Positions 25,713-35,188 of a stretch of DNA of 64,000 bases are shown here, piece after piece. A model generated the notes under the pieces. It did no database searches. It was not told the DNA's origin and was given only the letters and a program-made list of their open reading frames with translations. The stretch's first letter is position 1; each line of letters begins with the position of its first letter. The stretch is from Pseudomonadota bacterium (lineage in GTDB: Bacteria > Pseudomonadota > Alphaproteobacteria > Rhodospirillales > Magnetospirillaceae). The DNA lies in contig JAJXUO010000008.1 in assembly GCA_021782815.1 (NCBI GenBank), forward strand, positions 19,234-83,233, in the 5' to 3' direction. A program made the translations under genes and the position numbers.

Positions 25713-26042
25713 TTACGCCGCCAGCAGGCCCTTGCCGCGCAGCAGCTCCTGCAGTTCGCCGTTGGCGTACATTTCGCGCACGATGTCGCAGCCGCCGACG
25801 AACTCGCCCTTGACGTAAAGCTGGGGCAGGGTCGGCCAGTTGGTGAACTGCTTGACGGCATCACGCAGCGAGGGATCGACCAGAATGTCGATGCCTTTGA
25901 ACTTCACGCCCAGCTCGCTCAGGATCTGTACCACGGCCGCCGAGAACCCGCACTGGGGGAACATCGGCGTTCCCTTCATGTACAGAACCACGTCGTTCTC
26001 GCTGAGGTCCTGCTGGATGCGTTCAAAAACGGGATTGCTCAT
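25713..26042 (-). CDS. grxD: Monothiol glutaredoxin (Grx4 type)
   Basis: 109 residues with the single-cysteine active site CGFS (about 31-34) and the glutathione-binding motifs KGTPMFPQ, WPTLPQLYVKGEFVGG and CDIVREM. Monothiol glutaredoxins carry and transfer [2Fe-2S] clusters, usually with a BolA partner. The bolA-family gene is 1.1 kb upstream on the same strand rather than adjacent, because rarD and a copy of repeat A lie between. The start follows AAGGA. Confidence 0.96.
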   Translation of the reverse strand: MSNPVFERIQQDLSENDVVLYMKGTPMFPQCGFSAAVVQILSELGVKFKGIDILVDPSLRDAVKQFTNWPTLPQLYVKGEFVGGCDIVREMYANGELQELLRGKGLLAA

Positions 26043-26117
26043 GGTGATGTCGATCCTTGGTGTGAAAAAGATGAGGGGGATATGGCTCTTTTCGCCGGCG
26101 GTTTCAACCGTTGGCGT

Positions 26118-26266
26118 AATACCAAATTGCAGTGATCGGAACCGATCACTGCCCCCTCATGCGCCGGGCGGGTTTCTCCGAAACCCTTGGCTTCGCGCCA
26201 TCAGGCGCGCGTCGCCTTGCTCCTAACCGGCGTCGCGATGAGTCAAACTCACCGCGACTTGGTATA
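26118..26266 (-). repeat. Repeat A, copy 4 (complete, with inverted termini)
   Basis: About 149 bp bounded by TAATACCAAATTGC and the inverted end GCGACTTGGTATAA. Hairpins are H4 GCAGTGATCGG-AA-CCGATCACTGC, H3 GGTTTC-TCC-GAAACC, H2 and H1. It differs from copy 5 at about two internal bases. The rarD reading frame runs into it and stops within it. Confidence 0.93.
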
Positions 26267-27127
26267 ACGACGGGCGGGGAGGGAGTAAAGCGCCAGACCG
26301 CCCCAGATGAACAGGAAGGTGAGGGCATGGGTGCGGGTGAAATGTTCGCCCAGCAGTCCCACCGCCACCGCCATCTGGATGGTGGGGTTGAGATATTGCA
26401 TCAGCCCCAGGGTGGAAAGCTGCAGGCGCCGCGCCCCGTAGGCGAACAGCACCAGCGGCACGGTGGTGACCGGACCCGAGACCAGCAGCATCAGGGTGGT
26501 GAAGAGATCGCCCTGCAGCAGGGCGCCGCCTTGCGGCCGGGTCAGCAGATAGAGGGCGGCGGGCGGGGCCAGCAGCAGGGTTTCCACGCAAAGCCCGGTC
26601 AGGGCCTCCACCGGCACCAGCTTGCGCAGCAGGCCGTAGCCGCCGAAGGAAAAGGCCAGCACCAGCACGATCCACGGCACGCCGGAAAGCCCGGTGGCCA
26701 GCACCAGCACGCCTAGAACCACCAGGCCGATGGCGGCCAGCTGGCGGCGGCTCAGCCGTTCCTTCAGCAGGAGGGCGCCCAGGGCCACCGCCACCAGCGG
26801 CAGCACGTAATAGCCGATGCTGGCGTCGAGGGCGTGGCCGTGCCCCACCGCCCAGATATAGACGCCCCAGTTGATGGTGATGCAGACGGCCGACGCGGCC
26901 AGCCCGGCCAGACGGCGGCGGTCGCGGAACACCGCCAGGAGATCCGGGCCCTTGCCCAGGGCCAGCACCAGGGCGGTGGTCAGAACCGCGCTCCACACGA
27001 TGCGATGGGCCAGGATTTCCACGGCCGGCACGGCGGCCAGGGCGTGGAAGAAGAGGCCGAACACGCCCCAGCACAAATAGGCCGCCAGGGCGGCCAGGGC
27101 CCCCTGACGGCGGTCGGCGTCATGCAC
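26249..27127 (-). CDS. rarD: EamA/RarD-family transporter
   Basis: 292 residues, starting GTG at 27127 with GGAG upstream. Ten predicted membrane segments form two EamA halves. RarD features include the start ALAAYLCWGVFGLFF, HRIVWSAVLTTALVLALG and NWGVYIWAVGHGHALDASIGYY. RarD proteins are drug/metabolite-superfamily exporters linked to chloramphenicol sensitivity; the substrate here is unknown. The last residues, YTKSR, and the TGA stop are encoded by repeat A copy 4, so the original C terminus may have been altered. It lies between bolA and grxD, which are normally neighbours. Confidence 0.9.
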   Translation of the reverse strand: MHDADRRQGALAALAAYLCWGVFGLFFHALAAVPAVEILAHRIVWSAVLTTALVLALGKGPDLLAVFRDRRRLAGLAASAVCITINWGVYIWAVGHGHALDASIGYYVLPLVAVALGALLLKERLSRRQLAAIGLVVLGVLVLATGLSGVPWIVLVLAFSFGGYGLLRKLVPVEALTGLCVETLLLAPPAALYLLTRPQGGALLQGDLFTTLMLLVSGPVTTVPLVLFAYGARRLQLSTLGLMQYLNPTIQMAVAVGLLGEHFTRTHALTFLFIWGGLALYSLPARRYTKSR

Positions 27128-27153
27128 GACGGATCTCCGGGAAAGACGGGCGG

Positions 27154-27405
27154 TCAGCCCAGGTCGGGGCGGGTTTCCGGGGTGGCGGTCTGCAGGGCCA
27201 GGGCGTGCAGATCGCCGCCCATCTTGCCTTGCAGGGCGGCATAGACCATCTGGTGCTGACGCACCTTGCTGAGGCCGCGGAAGGCGGGCGAAACCACCAG
27301 GGCGGCGTAATGATCGCCGTCGCCGCGCAGGTCCTCGATGGTGACCTCGGCGTCGGGAATGCCCTGGCGGATCATGGTGGCGATGACGTCGGCGTCCATG
27401 GCCAT
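27154..27405 (-). CDS. bolA: BolA-family protein
   Basis: 83 residues from the ATG at 27405, preceded by AAAGGAA; a second ATG at 27399 is equally possible. BolA fold: IRQGIPDAEVTIEDL, GDHYAALVVSPAFRGLSKVRQHQMVY and the terminal ALALQTATPE. The histidine in KVRQHQMVY is the usual cluster ligand. BolA proteins bind a [2Fe-2S] cluster together with a monothiol glutaredoxin. It follows purL on the same strand, with a terminator-like hairpin in between. Confidence 0.94.
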   Translation of the reverse strand: MAMDADVIATMIRQGIPDAEVTIEDLRGDGDHYAALVVSPAFRGLSKVRQHQMVYAALQGKMGGDLHALALQTATPETRPDLG

Positions 27406-27433
27406 GATGAAAAAATTCCTTTCAGAAACGAAA

Positions 27434-27462
27434 ATGGCGGAAGGAGATCCCCCTTCCGCCAT
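27434..27462 (-). terminator. Terminator between purL and bolA
   Basis: On the minus strand, an 11-bp stem ATGGCGGAAGG / CCTTCCGCCAT with a 7-base loop, followed by TTTCGTTT. It starts about 20 bp after the purL stop. Confidence 0.75.
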
Positions 27463-27483
27463 CGGTCGCGGCCCCGTTCGGGG

Positions 27484-29690
<2,207 letters not shown>

Positions 29691-29694
<4 letters not shown>

Positions 29695-30380
29695 GACAAT
29701 GCCTCCACCAGACCGTCGAACATCACTTTGCCGTCGCTGCCGCCCAGCAGATCCTCGGCCAGGCGTTCGGGGTGGGGCATCAGCCCCAGCACCCGGCGGT
29801 TTTCGCTGAAGATGCCGGCGATGTTGCGGGCCGAGCCGTTGGGATTGGCCGCCGCCGAAACGCTGCCGTCGGCCCCGGCGTAGCGGAAGGCCACCAGGCC
29901 CTCGCCTTCCAGGCGGTCCAGGGTGGCGGCGTCGGCATAATAATTGCCTTCGGCGTGGGCGATGGGCAGGCGCACCACGGCGTCCTGCGCATAGGCGCGG
30001 GTGAAGGGGCTGTCGGTGCGCTCCACCTTCAGGAACACGTCCTTGCAGATGAACTTCAGCTGGGCGTTGCGCATCAGCACGCCGGGCAGCAGCCCGGCCT
30101 CGGTGATGATCTGAAAGCCGTTGCAGATGCCGAGAACCGGGGTGCCGGCCTCGGCGCGGGCCTTGACCTCGCGCAGGATGGGCGAATGGGCGGCCATGGC
30201 GCCGCAGCGCAGATAGTCGCCGTAGGAGAAGCCGCCGGGAACGACGATCAGGTCAACGGCGGGGAGGGCGGTGTCGCGGTGCCACACCATGAGGGGCGCC
30301 TTGCCCGTGCTGGCTTCCAACGCAACGGCGACATCGCGGTCGCAGTTGGAGCCGGGGAAGACGATGACAGCGGCTTTCAA
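29691..30380 (-). CDS. purQ: Phosphoribosylformylglycinamidine synthase I (glutaminase)
   Basis: 229 residues if translation starts at the TTG at 30380. The codons after it give [15 protein letters not shown], the normal PurQ start with Met replaced by a TTG initiator; no ATG or GTG is in the right place. The glutaminase triad is visible: the cysteine in VLGICNGFQ, and the His and Glu in [10 protein letters not shown]. PurQ feeds ammonia to PurL. Upstream I find neither purS nor purC, which often precede purQ, so the start of this operon may be rearranged. Confidence 0.93.
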
Positions 30381-30610
30381 AGGGATCCATCCATCGCGTT
30401 CGGGGAAGATGAGGCTTCTGTTTAATACGGATGCCGTCCGGTTTCCAGGAAAGACTTGCGGCCGGGAGAGGACGGAAGCGCAGGTGTAAGCAAGGAGAAG
30501 CTGCGCGATCTGGCGCGGACCTGCCTGCGTTCGCAAGAACGGCGGGGTGTGCTCCGGCGCACGCCCGTGGACGGCAAGGACAGTTGGGTGATCGTGGCGT
30601 GCCCCGCCGA
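30381..30610. other. Spacer between purQ and parE with a possible gene scrap
   Basis: 230 bp. A forward frame at about 30486-30635 encodes [19 protein letters not shown] and later [15 protein letters not shown] with natural-looking composition, but it has no start or family match I know. It then runs into the antisense of parE. It may be the relic of a gene that once lay upstream of purQ. Confidence 0.3.
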
Positions 30611-31033
30611 TTACCTGAACTTCAACGAGTCCTCGGCTGGAGGATCGCCGTCAGGTTCGAGAGGCTGGGATGAGGGGGCCTGCACGCTGGCGCGGGCGAG
30701 ATGCAGCCTTGGTTCCATGCCCTCATGGAGAAGGCGCAGGATGACGACTCGCGGCGATCCATCGGGCATCCGTTCCATGCCGTAATACAGGGTATGCGCC
30801 GCTGCGCCGCGCTTACCCGCGGCATTCTCCAGGTGAAACGCGCGAAGGCCGGGCAGGATGCCTCCTCTGTCCCACGAGCCGCCACGCCCAGGCTCAGCGG
30901 CAACCATCTCCACGCCTGTGGCGATCAGCCGCTTGTAGATTTCCCGTTGGCGCGAACCGAAATACGCCTCCGTTTCTTTGAGAATCGCCCTGAAATCCCG
31001 TTTGGCGGTTTCGGTTACCCGATAGGACGTCAC
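30611..31033 (-). CDS. parE: ParE/RelE-family toxin
   Basis: 140 residues. ParE-like start [23 protein letters not shown], then [36 protein letters not shown] and a final strand [13 protein letters not shown]. An extra C-terminal tail of about 28 residues is proline-rich and not part of the fold. ParE toxins target DNA gyrase and are held inactive by ParD. The start overlaps the parD stop (ATGA), the usual toxin-antitoxin arrangement. Confidence 0.85.
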   Translation of the reverse strand: MTSYRVTETAKRDFRAILKETEAYFGSRQREIYKRLIATGVEMVAAEPGRGGSWDRGGILPGLRAFHLENAAGKRGAAAHTLYYGMERMPDGSPRVVILRLLHEGMEPRLHLARASVQAPSSQPLEPDGDPPAEDSLKFR

Positions 31034-31290
31034 GGCTCGTCCCCGTCAATTTCGTCCAGAATCTCATTGATGGGGCGGTCATCCACACGGCCTTCCCGCC
31101 AATCCTCAACACCGACCATGACGGCCCGGCGGAGCATCTCCAGCCTCTCTTGTTCCGCCGCCTTTTCCCGCTGAAGAAGACGAATGGCATCCCGAACGAC
31201 CTCGCTTTGCGTCGAGTACCCTCCGGCGGCAACCTCCTGCTCGACGAAAGAGGCCAGAGTGTCCGGCAGGCTGACGTTCATGGTGGGCAT
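31030..31290 (-). CDS. parD: ParD-family antitoxin
   Basis: 86 residues. The ribbon-helix-helix N terminus MNVSLPDTLASFVEQEVAAG, then STQSEVVRDAIRLLQ, is typical of ParD. The C-terminal half (DWREGRVDDRPINEILDEI) would wrap the toxin. The ATG at 31290 follows GAGGAG eight bases upstream. ParD normally represses its own promoter, which here must lie inside or beyond repeat A copy 5, because that repeat starts only 24 bp upstream of the gene. Confidence 0.92.
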   Translation of the reverse strand: MPTMNVSLPDTLASFVEQEVAAGGYSTQSEVVRDAIRLLQREKAAEQERLEMLRRAVMVGVEDWREGRVDDRPINEILDEIDGDEP

Positions 31291-31313
31291 GGGAACTCTC
31301 CTCGCATGGAGCT

Positions 31314-31462
31314 TATACCAAATTGCAGTGATCGGAACCGATCACTGCACCCTCATGCGCCGGGCGGGTTTCTCCGAAACCCTTGGCTTCGCGCCATCAG
31401 GCGCGCGTCGCCTTGCTCCTAACCGGCGTCGCGATGAGTCAAACTCATCGCGACTTGGTATT
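31314..31462 (-). repeat. Repeat A, copy 5 (complete, with inverted termini)
   Basis: Nearly identical to copy 4 and in the same orientation. Ends are TTATACCAAATTGC and GCGACTTGGTATTA, and all four stems are perfect. It lies just upstream of parD, so it forms the promoter region or part of the leader of that operon. Confidence 0.93.
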
Positions 31463-31700
31463 ACCATATAGGCTGTTTGGCAAATTTTGCCAAGACCGTG
31501 TGGTTTTTGCCATTCCCAACCGCCGATCATCGCCCTCAGGCACAGCCGTTCCGTCGGTTTGCGGAGGAGCACGGCGCCAATACCCGTCCCATGACGGCCC
31601 TCCGTGACGAGGCGCGTCCGTGGTTGTCCCGTCCGTCCGTGTTGCGACCGCCCGGGGGAGCGGTCTGCTCTCATCACGGAGATCGGTTTTTGGCGGGTGA
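31463..31700. other. Intergenic stretch between repeat A copy 5 and the zapA operon
   Basis: No gene is supported. The only notable structure is the near-palindrome TTGGCAAATTTTGCCAA at about 31474-31490, which could be an operator or a remnant. The promoter of the downstream operon begins at 31701. Confidence 0.45.
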
Positions 31701-31729
31701 TTGACGTTGCCGGACCGGGGTCTTAAACT
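31701..31729 (+). promoter_or_regulatory. Sigma-70-like promoter of the zapA operon
   Basis: TTGACG (31701-31706), 17-bp spacer, TAAACT (31724-31729). Transcription would start near 31736, about 16 bases before the TTG start codon and just upstream of its GGAGGAG. Confidence 0.65.
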
Positions 31730-31751
31730 CGGCGGCCGGAGGAGATTTCCC

Positions 31752-31991
31752 TTGGACCCGCTCGAATCCCATCTGCCGCGTTCCCGCGTGGCCCTGCAAT
31801 CGCTGGAGCGCGCCCTGGCGCGTCTGGAAGGCGTGGTGGCGCGCGGCCATCACGGCGATCTGTTCCTGGCCCAGCAACTGCAGGCCATGAAGGCCGATTA
31901 CGCCCGGCTGGACGAAACCTCGCGCGCGGTGGAGGAGCGCCTGGACGGCGCCATCGACCGTTTGCGTTCCCTGCTGGAAGAAGAGGATTAG
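31752..31991 (+). CDS. Small coiled-coil protein upstream of ZapA
   Basis: 79 residues from a TTG start, chosen because GGAGGAG lies seven bases upstream and no ATG or GTG fits. It is almost entirely helical: RSRVALQSLERALARLEGVV, QQLQAMKADYARLDET and RLDGAIDRLRSLLEEE. Proteins of this size and position, resembling DUF4164, commonly precede zapA in alphaproteobacteria and may act at the division site. It ends 3 bp before zapA. Confidence 0.75.
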   Translation: MDPLESHLPRSRVALQSLERALARLEGVVARGHHGDLFLAQQLQAMKADYARLDETSRAVEERLDGAIDRLRSLLEEED

Positions 31992-31994
31992 CCC

Positions 31995-32357
31995 GTGGCC
32001 TCCACCGTTGCCGTCACCATCGTCGGCCGCACCTACGAACTGAATTGCGACGAGGGCCAGGAGGCGTATCTGCAAAGCCTGGCCGCCGCCGTGGACGAGC
32101 GCGCCGCCGAGCTGTTGCGCCATGTCGGCCAGGTGGGCGACGCCCGCCTGCTGGTGATGGTGGCCCTGTCCATGGCCGACGAGATGATCGATCTCAAGGG
32201 CGCGGTCAGCCGCCAGGAGGAGGCCCTGGCCGCCGCGCCGGTCCTTCCCGAGGGCCCCGGCCCCGAGACCGGCGAGGCCGACGGCCTGCTGGCCAGCGGC
32301 ATCGAAAAGCTGGCCCGGCGGATCGAGGCCATTGCGGAACGGCTGGAGAAGGCCTAA
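31995..32357 (+). CDS. zapA: Cell division protein ZapA
   Basis: 120 residues, GTG start. ZapA N-terminal domain: TVAVTIVGRTYELNCDEGQEAYLQ, followed by a long helix AAAVDERAAELLRHVG and DARLLVMVALSMADEMIDL, then a variable helical tail. ZapA bundles FtsZ filaments at midcell. It is followed by 6S RNA and fthC, a conserved order across proteobacteria. Confidence 0.92.
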   Translation: MASTVAVTIVGRTYELNCDEGQEAYLQSLAAAVDERAAELLRHVGQVGDARLLVMVALSMADEMIDLKGAVSRQEEALAAAPVLPEGPGPETGEADGLLASGIEKLARRIEAIAERLEKA

Positions 32358-32367
32358 TTTCCCTTTT

Positions 32368-32537
32368 AAGGAACGGTGGCTGCGCGGTGCGTCAGGCTGC
32401 TTAATCCCCGGGGCCAATGTTTGATCTCCTGGGAGCTGTCCCTGTCGGAACCGTGGTTCCGGTACACGGCGCCCACCTGCACTTGCAGGCCACGGAGGGA
32501 TAGCACGGGCCAACGGCCGAGGCGGCCCCGTTCCCCC
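32368..32537 (+). ncRNA. ssrS: 6S RNA
   Basis: The 217-bp space between zapA and fthC is the conserved place for 6S RNA. A long closing stem pairs GGAACGG and GGCTGC (32370-32383, one bulged T) with GCGGCC and CCGTTCC (32523-32535). The apical hairpin CGGAACC-GT-GGTTCCG and the small 3'-side hairpin CCTGCA-CT-TGCAGG fit the central-bubble architecture of 6S. It binds the sigma-70 RNA polymerase holoenzyme as a promoter mimic, mainly in stationary phase. The ends are approximate. Confidence 0.85.
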
Positions 32538-32574
32538 GTCTTTCCCCAGCCGTCCGGTTTCCGCCCCCTTTAAG

Positions 32575-33153
32575 ATGACGCCGCTCGATCAGCAGAAAGC
32601 CCTGCTGCGCCGCCAGGCCCTGGCCCGCCGCGCCGCCGCCCGCGCCGCCCTTGGCGCCGACGCCCCGGCCTTGCTGGCCCGGGCCGGGCTGGCGGCGCTG
32701 GAGGGCGTGGAGATGGCCGCCCAGGTGGTGGCGGGCTACTGGCCGTTGGGCGACGAGGCCGATCCCCGCCCGCTGATGCGGGCATTGGCCGCCGCCGGAG
32801 CGGCGCTGTGCCTGCCGGTGGTGGCGGGGCGGGGCCGGCCGTTATTGTTCCGCCGCTGGGCGCCGGGCCAGCGCCTGGAGGCCGGGCCGCACGGCACCCG
32901 TCATCCCGCCGCCGGGATGGAGGCCTTGACCCCCACCCTGTTGCTGGTGCCGCTGCTGGCCTTCGACGGAAGCGGCGGGCGGCTGGGCTATGGCGGCGGG
33001 TTCTACGACCGCACCCTGGCGGATTTGCGCGCCGCCGATCCGGGCGTGCGGGCGCTGGGGCTGGCCTTCGCGGCGCAAAGAGTGGACAAGCTGCCGTTGG
33101 ATCGCTTTGATCAGCGGCTGGATCTGATCGTGACGGAAACGGGCGTGGCATGA
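32575..33153 (+). CDS. fthC: 5-formyltetrahydrofolate cyclo-ligase
   Basis: 192 residues. It converts 5-formyl-THF to 5,10-methenyl-THF with ATP. Family motifs: an N-terminal KALLRRQALARR, then LVPLLAFDGSGGRLGYGGGFYDRTL (ATP-binding, with the GYGGGFYDR core) and QRVDKLPLDRFDQRLD near the end. It follows 6S RNA, as in many proteobacteria, where the two can be cotranscribed. The stop overlaps the ymdB start by 4 bases. Confidence 0.94.
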   Translation: MTPLDQQKALLRRQALARRAAARAALGADAPALLARAGLAALEGVEMAAQVVAGYWPLGDEADPRPLMRALAAAGAALCLPVVAGRGRPLLFRRWAPGQRLEAGPHGTRHPAAGMEALTPTLLLVPLLAFDGSGGRLGYGGGFYDRTLADLRAADPGVRALGLAFAAQRVDKLPLDRFDQRLDLIVTETGVA

Positions 33154-33965
33154 GACTGTTGTATTGCGGGGACGTGGTGGGCCGGAGCGGCCGCGATGTG
33201 GTGCTGGAGCATCTGCCGGAGCTGCGGCGGCGCTTGAACCTGGATTTCGTGGTGGTGAACGGCGAGAACGCCGCCCATGGCTTCGGCATCACCCCGAAGA
33301 TCTGCGAGGAGTTCTTCGCCGTCGGCGTCGATGTGCTGACCCTGGGCAACCACAGCTGGGACCAGCGCGAGATCCTGCCCTATCTCGACCAGCAGCCGCG
33401 CGTGCTGCGGCCGCGCAATTATCCCGCCGGCACGCCGGGCCGGGGCGTGGGGCTGTTCGAGGCGCCGCGCGGCCGCAAGGTGATGGTGTTGCAGGTGATG
33501 GGGCGCCTGTTCATGGATCCGCTGGATTGCCCCTTCGCGGCGGTGGAGCAGGAACTGGCCCGCCATCCCCTGGGGGCGGTGGCGCAGGCGGCGATCCTCG
33601 ATGTGCACGGCGAGGCCAGCAGCGAAAAGATGGCCCTGGGGCATTATGCCGATGGCCGGGTGTCGCTGGTGGTGGGCAGCCACAGCCATATTCCCACCGC
33701 CGACGCCCAGATCCTGCCGCGCGGCACCGCCTATCAGACCGATGCCGGCATGTGCGGCGATTATGATTCGGTGATCGGCATGAAGAAGGAGGCGGCCATG
33801 GCCCGTTTCATCCGCAAGGTGCCGGGCGACCGCCTGACCCCGGCGGAAGGGCCGGGCACCCTGTGCGCCACCTTCGTGGAGACCGACGACCGCAGCGGCC
33901 TGGCCAAACACATCGGGATGGTGCGCCTGGGCGGACGGCTGCAGGAAAGCCTGCCGGAGGTTTAG
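33150..33965 (+). CDS. ymdB: YmdB-family metallophosphoesterase (TIGR00282)
   Basis: 271 residues. Calcineurin-like dimetal centre: GDVVGRSGRD, NGENAAHG, TLGNHSWDQRE, DVHGEASSEK and GSHSHIPTAD, all in the family order, plus GTAYQTDAGMCGDYDSVIG. The family hydrolyses 2',3'-cyclic nucleotides. It is cotranslated with fthC and convergent with rnd. The symbol is given by family similarity. Confidence 0.92.
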   Translation: MRLLYCGDVVGRSGRDVVLEHLPELRRRLNLDFVVVNGENAAHGFGITPKICEEFFAVGVDVLTLGNHSWDQREILPYLDQQPRVLRPRNYPAGTPGRGVGLFEAPRGRKVMVLQVMGRLFMDPLDCPFAAVEQELARHPLGAVAQAAILDVHGEASSEKMALGHYADGRVSLVVGSHSHIPTADAQILPRGTAYQTDAGMCGDYDSVIGMKKEAAMARFIRKVPGDRLTPAEGPGTLCATFVETDDRSGLAKHIGMVRLGGRLQESLPEV

Positions 33966-33981
33966 CCCCGCCGGACGCGGT

Positions 33982-35154
33982 TTATGACGCTTCCGGCTGA
34001 TCCAGCGGGATCAGGCGCAGGCCCTTGCCGTTCTCGGCCAGGGCCAGGCCGAGGCGGCCGTGCTTCAGCTTCAGGGCGTCCTCGCCGAAGATCTCGCGGC
34101 GCCAGCCCTGCAGGGCGGGCACGCTTGCCTGATCGTCGGCGGCGATGAGGTCGATGTCGGCGCTGGCGGCCACCAGGCGCTGGGCCACGTCGTGCTGGTC
34201 GCACTTCAGTTTCAGCAGCACCTTCAAAAGATCCACCACCGGCCCCAGGCCGCGCGGGATGTCGTGGCGTTCCGGCGGCACCGGCCATTCGCTTTCCGGC
34301 GTGGCCAGGGCGCGGCGCACGGCCTCGAGAATATGGGTGCCGTGGCGGCCCTCCGCCGCGCCCTTCGACAGGCCGCGGGTGCGGGCCAGATCGTCGGTGG
34401 TGGCGGGGGCGTGGGCGGCGATTTCCATCAGGGATTCGTCGCGGATCACCCGTTGGCGCGGCAGGTCGCGTTCCTGGGCCTCGCGTTCGCGCCAGGCGGC
34501 CAGTTCCTTCAACACCATCAGGAAACGGGGGCTGGTGGTGCGCGGCTTCAGGCGTCGCCACGCCTCCTCGGGCTCCACCCGGTAGGTGGCGGGATCGGTC
34601 AGCAGGGCCATTTCCTCGCCCAGCCAGGCGGCGCGGCCGTCGCGGTTCAGGCGCTTTTGCAGCTTTTCGTAGACCGGACGCAGATGGGTGACGTCGGAGA
34701 GGGCGTATTGCAGCTGACGGTCGGTCAGCGGGCGGGCGCTCCAATCGGTGAAGCGCAGCGATTTGTCGATGCGGGCGCGGGCCAGTTGGGTGGCCAGGGT
34801 CTCGTAAGAGACGGAATCGCCGAAGCCGCAGACCATGGCCGCCACCTGGGTGTCGAACAGCGGCGTCGGCACGGCGCCGGTCAGATGGGTGAAGATTTCC
34901 ACATCCTGGCGGGCGGCGTGGAACACCTTGAGAATGGCGGGATCCTGCATCAGCGCGAACAGCGGCGCCAGATCGATGCCCGGTGCCAGCGGATCGATGG
35001 CGAAGGCTTCCTCCGGTCCGGCCACCTGTACCAGGCAGAGCTGCGGCCAGTAAGTCTTCTCCCGCATGAACTCGGTGTCGACGGTGATGTAGGGGGCGGT
35101 CTTCAGGCGGGCGCAGAACGCGGCCAGAGACTCGGTATCGGCAATCAAAGTCAT
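33982..35154 (-). CDS. rnd: Ribonuclease D
   Basis: 390 residues from the ATG at 35154. DEDDy 3'-5' exonuclease: VDTEFMREKTYWPQLCLVQV (ExoI), FHAARQDVEIF (ExoII), DTQVAAMVCGFG, and YALSDVTHLRPVYEKL (ExoIII with the tyrosine). HRDC-like helical domains follow, with LKELAAWREREAQERDLPRQRV. It trims tRNA 3' ends. In many alphaproteobacteria rnd and aspS are adjacent; here a kinase gene lies between. Confidence 0.95.
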   Translation of the reverse strand: MTLIADTESLAAFCARLKTAPYITVDTEFMREKTYWPQLCLVQVAGPEEAFAIDPLAPGIDLAPLFALMQDPAILKVFHAARQDVEIFTHLTGAVPTPLFDTQVAAMVCGFGDSVSYETLATQLARARIDKSLRFTDWSARPLTDRQLQYALSDVTHLRPVYEKLQKRLNRDGRAAWLGEEMALLTDPATYRVEPEEAWRRLKPRTTSPRFLMVLKELAAWREREAQERDLPRQRVIRDESLMEIAAHAPATTDDLARTRGLSKGAAEGRHGTHILEAVRRALATPESEWPVPPERHDIPRGLGPVVDLLKVLLKLKCDQHDVAQRLVAASADIDLIAADDQASVPALQGWRREIFGEDALKLKHGRLGLALAENGKGLRLIPLDQPEAS

Positions 35155-35188
35155 GGATGAGTTACATACACGCATCCGCCGGACGGGT

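Noticed and set aside
31477..31704. 75-codon forward frame before the zapA operon
   Set aside because: It overlaps the promoter at 31701-31729, lacks family features and has a shuffled composition.
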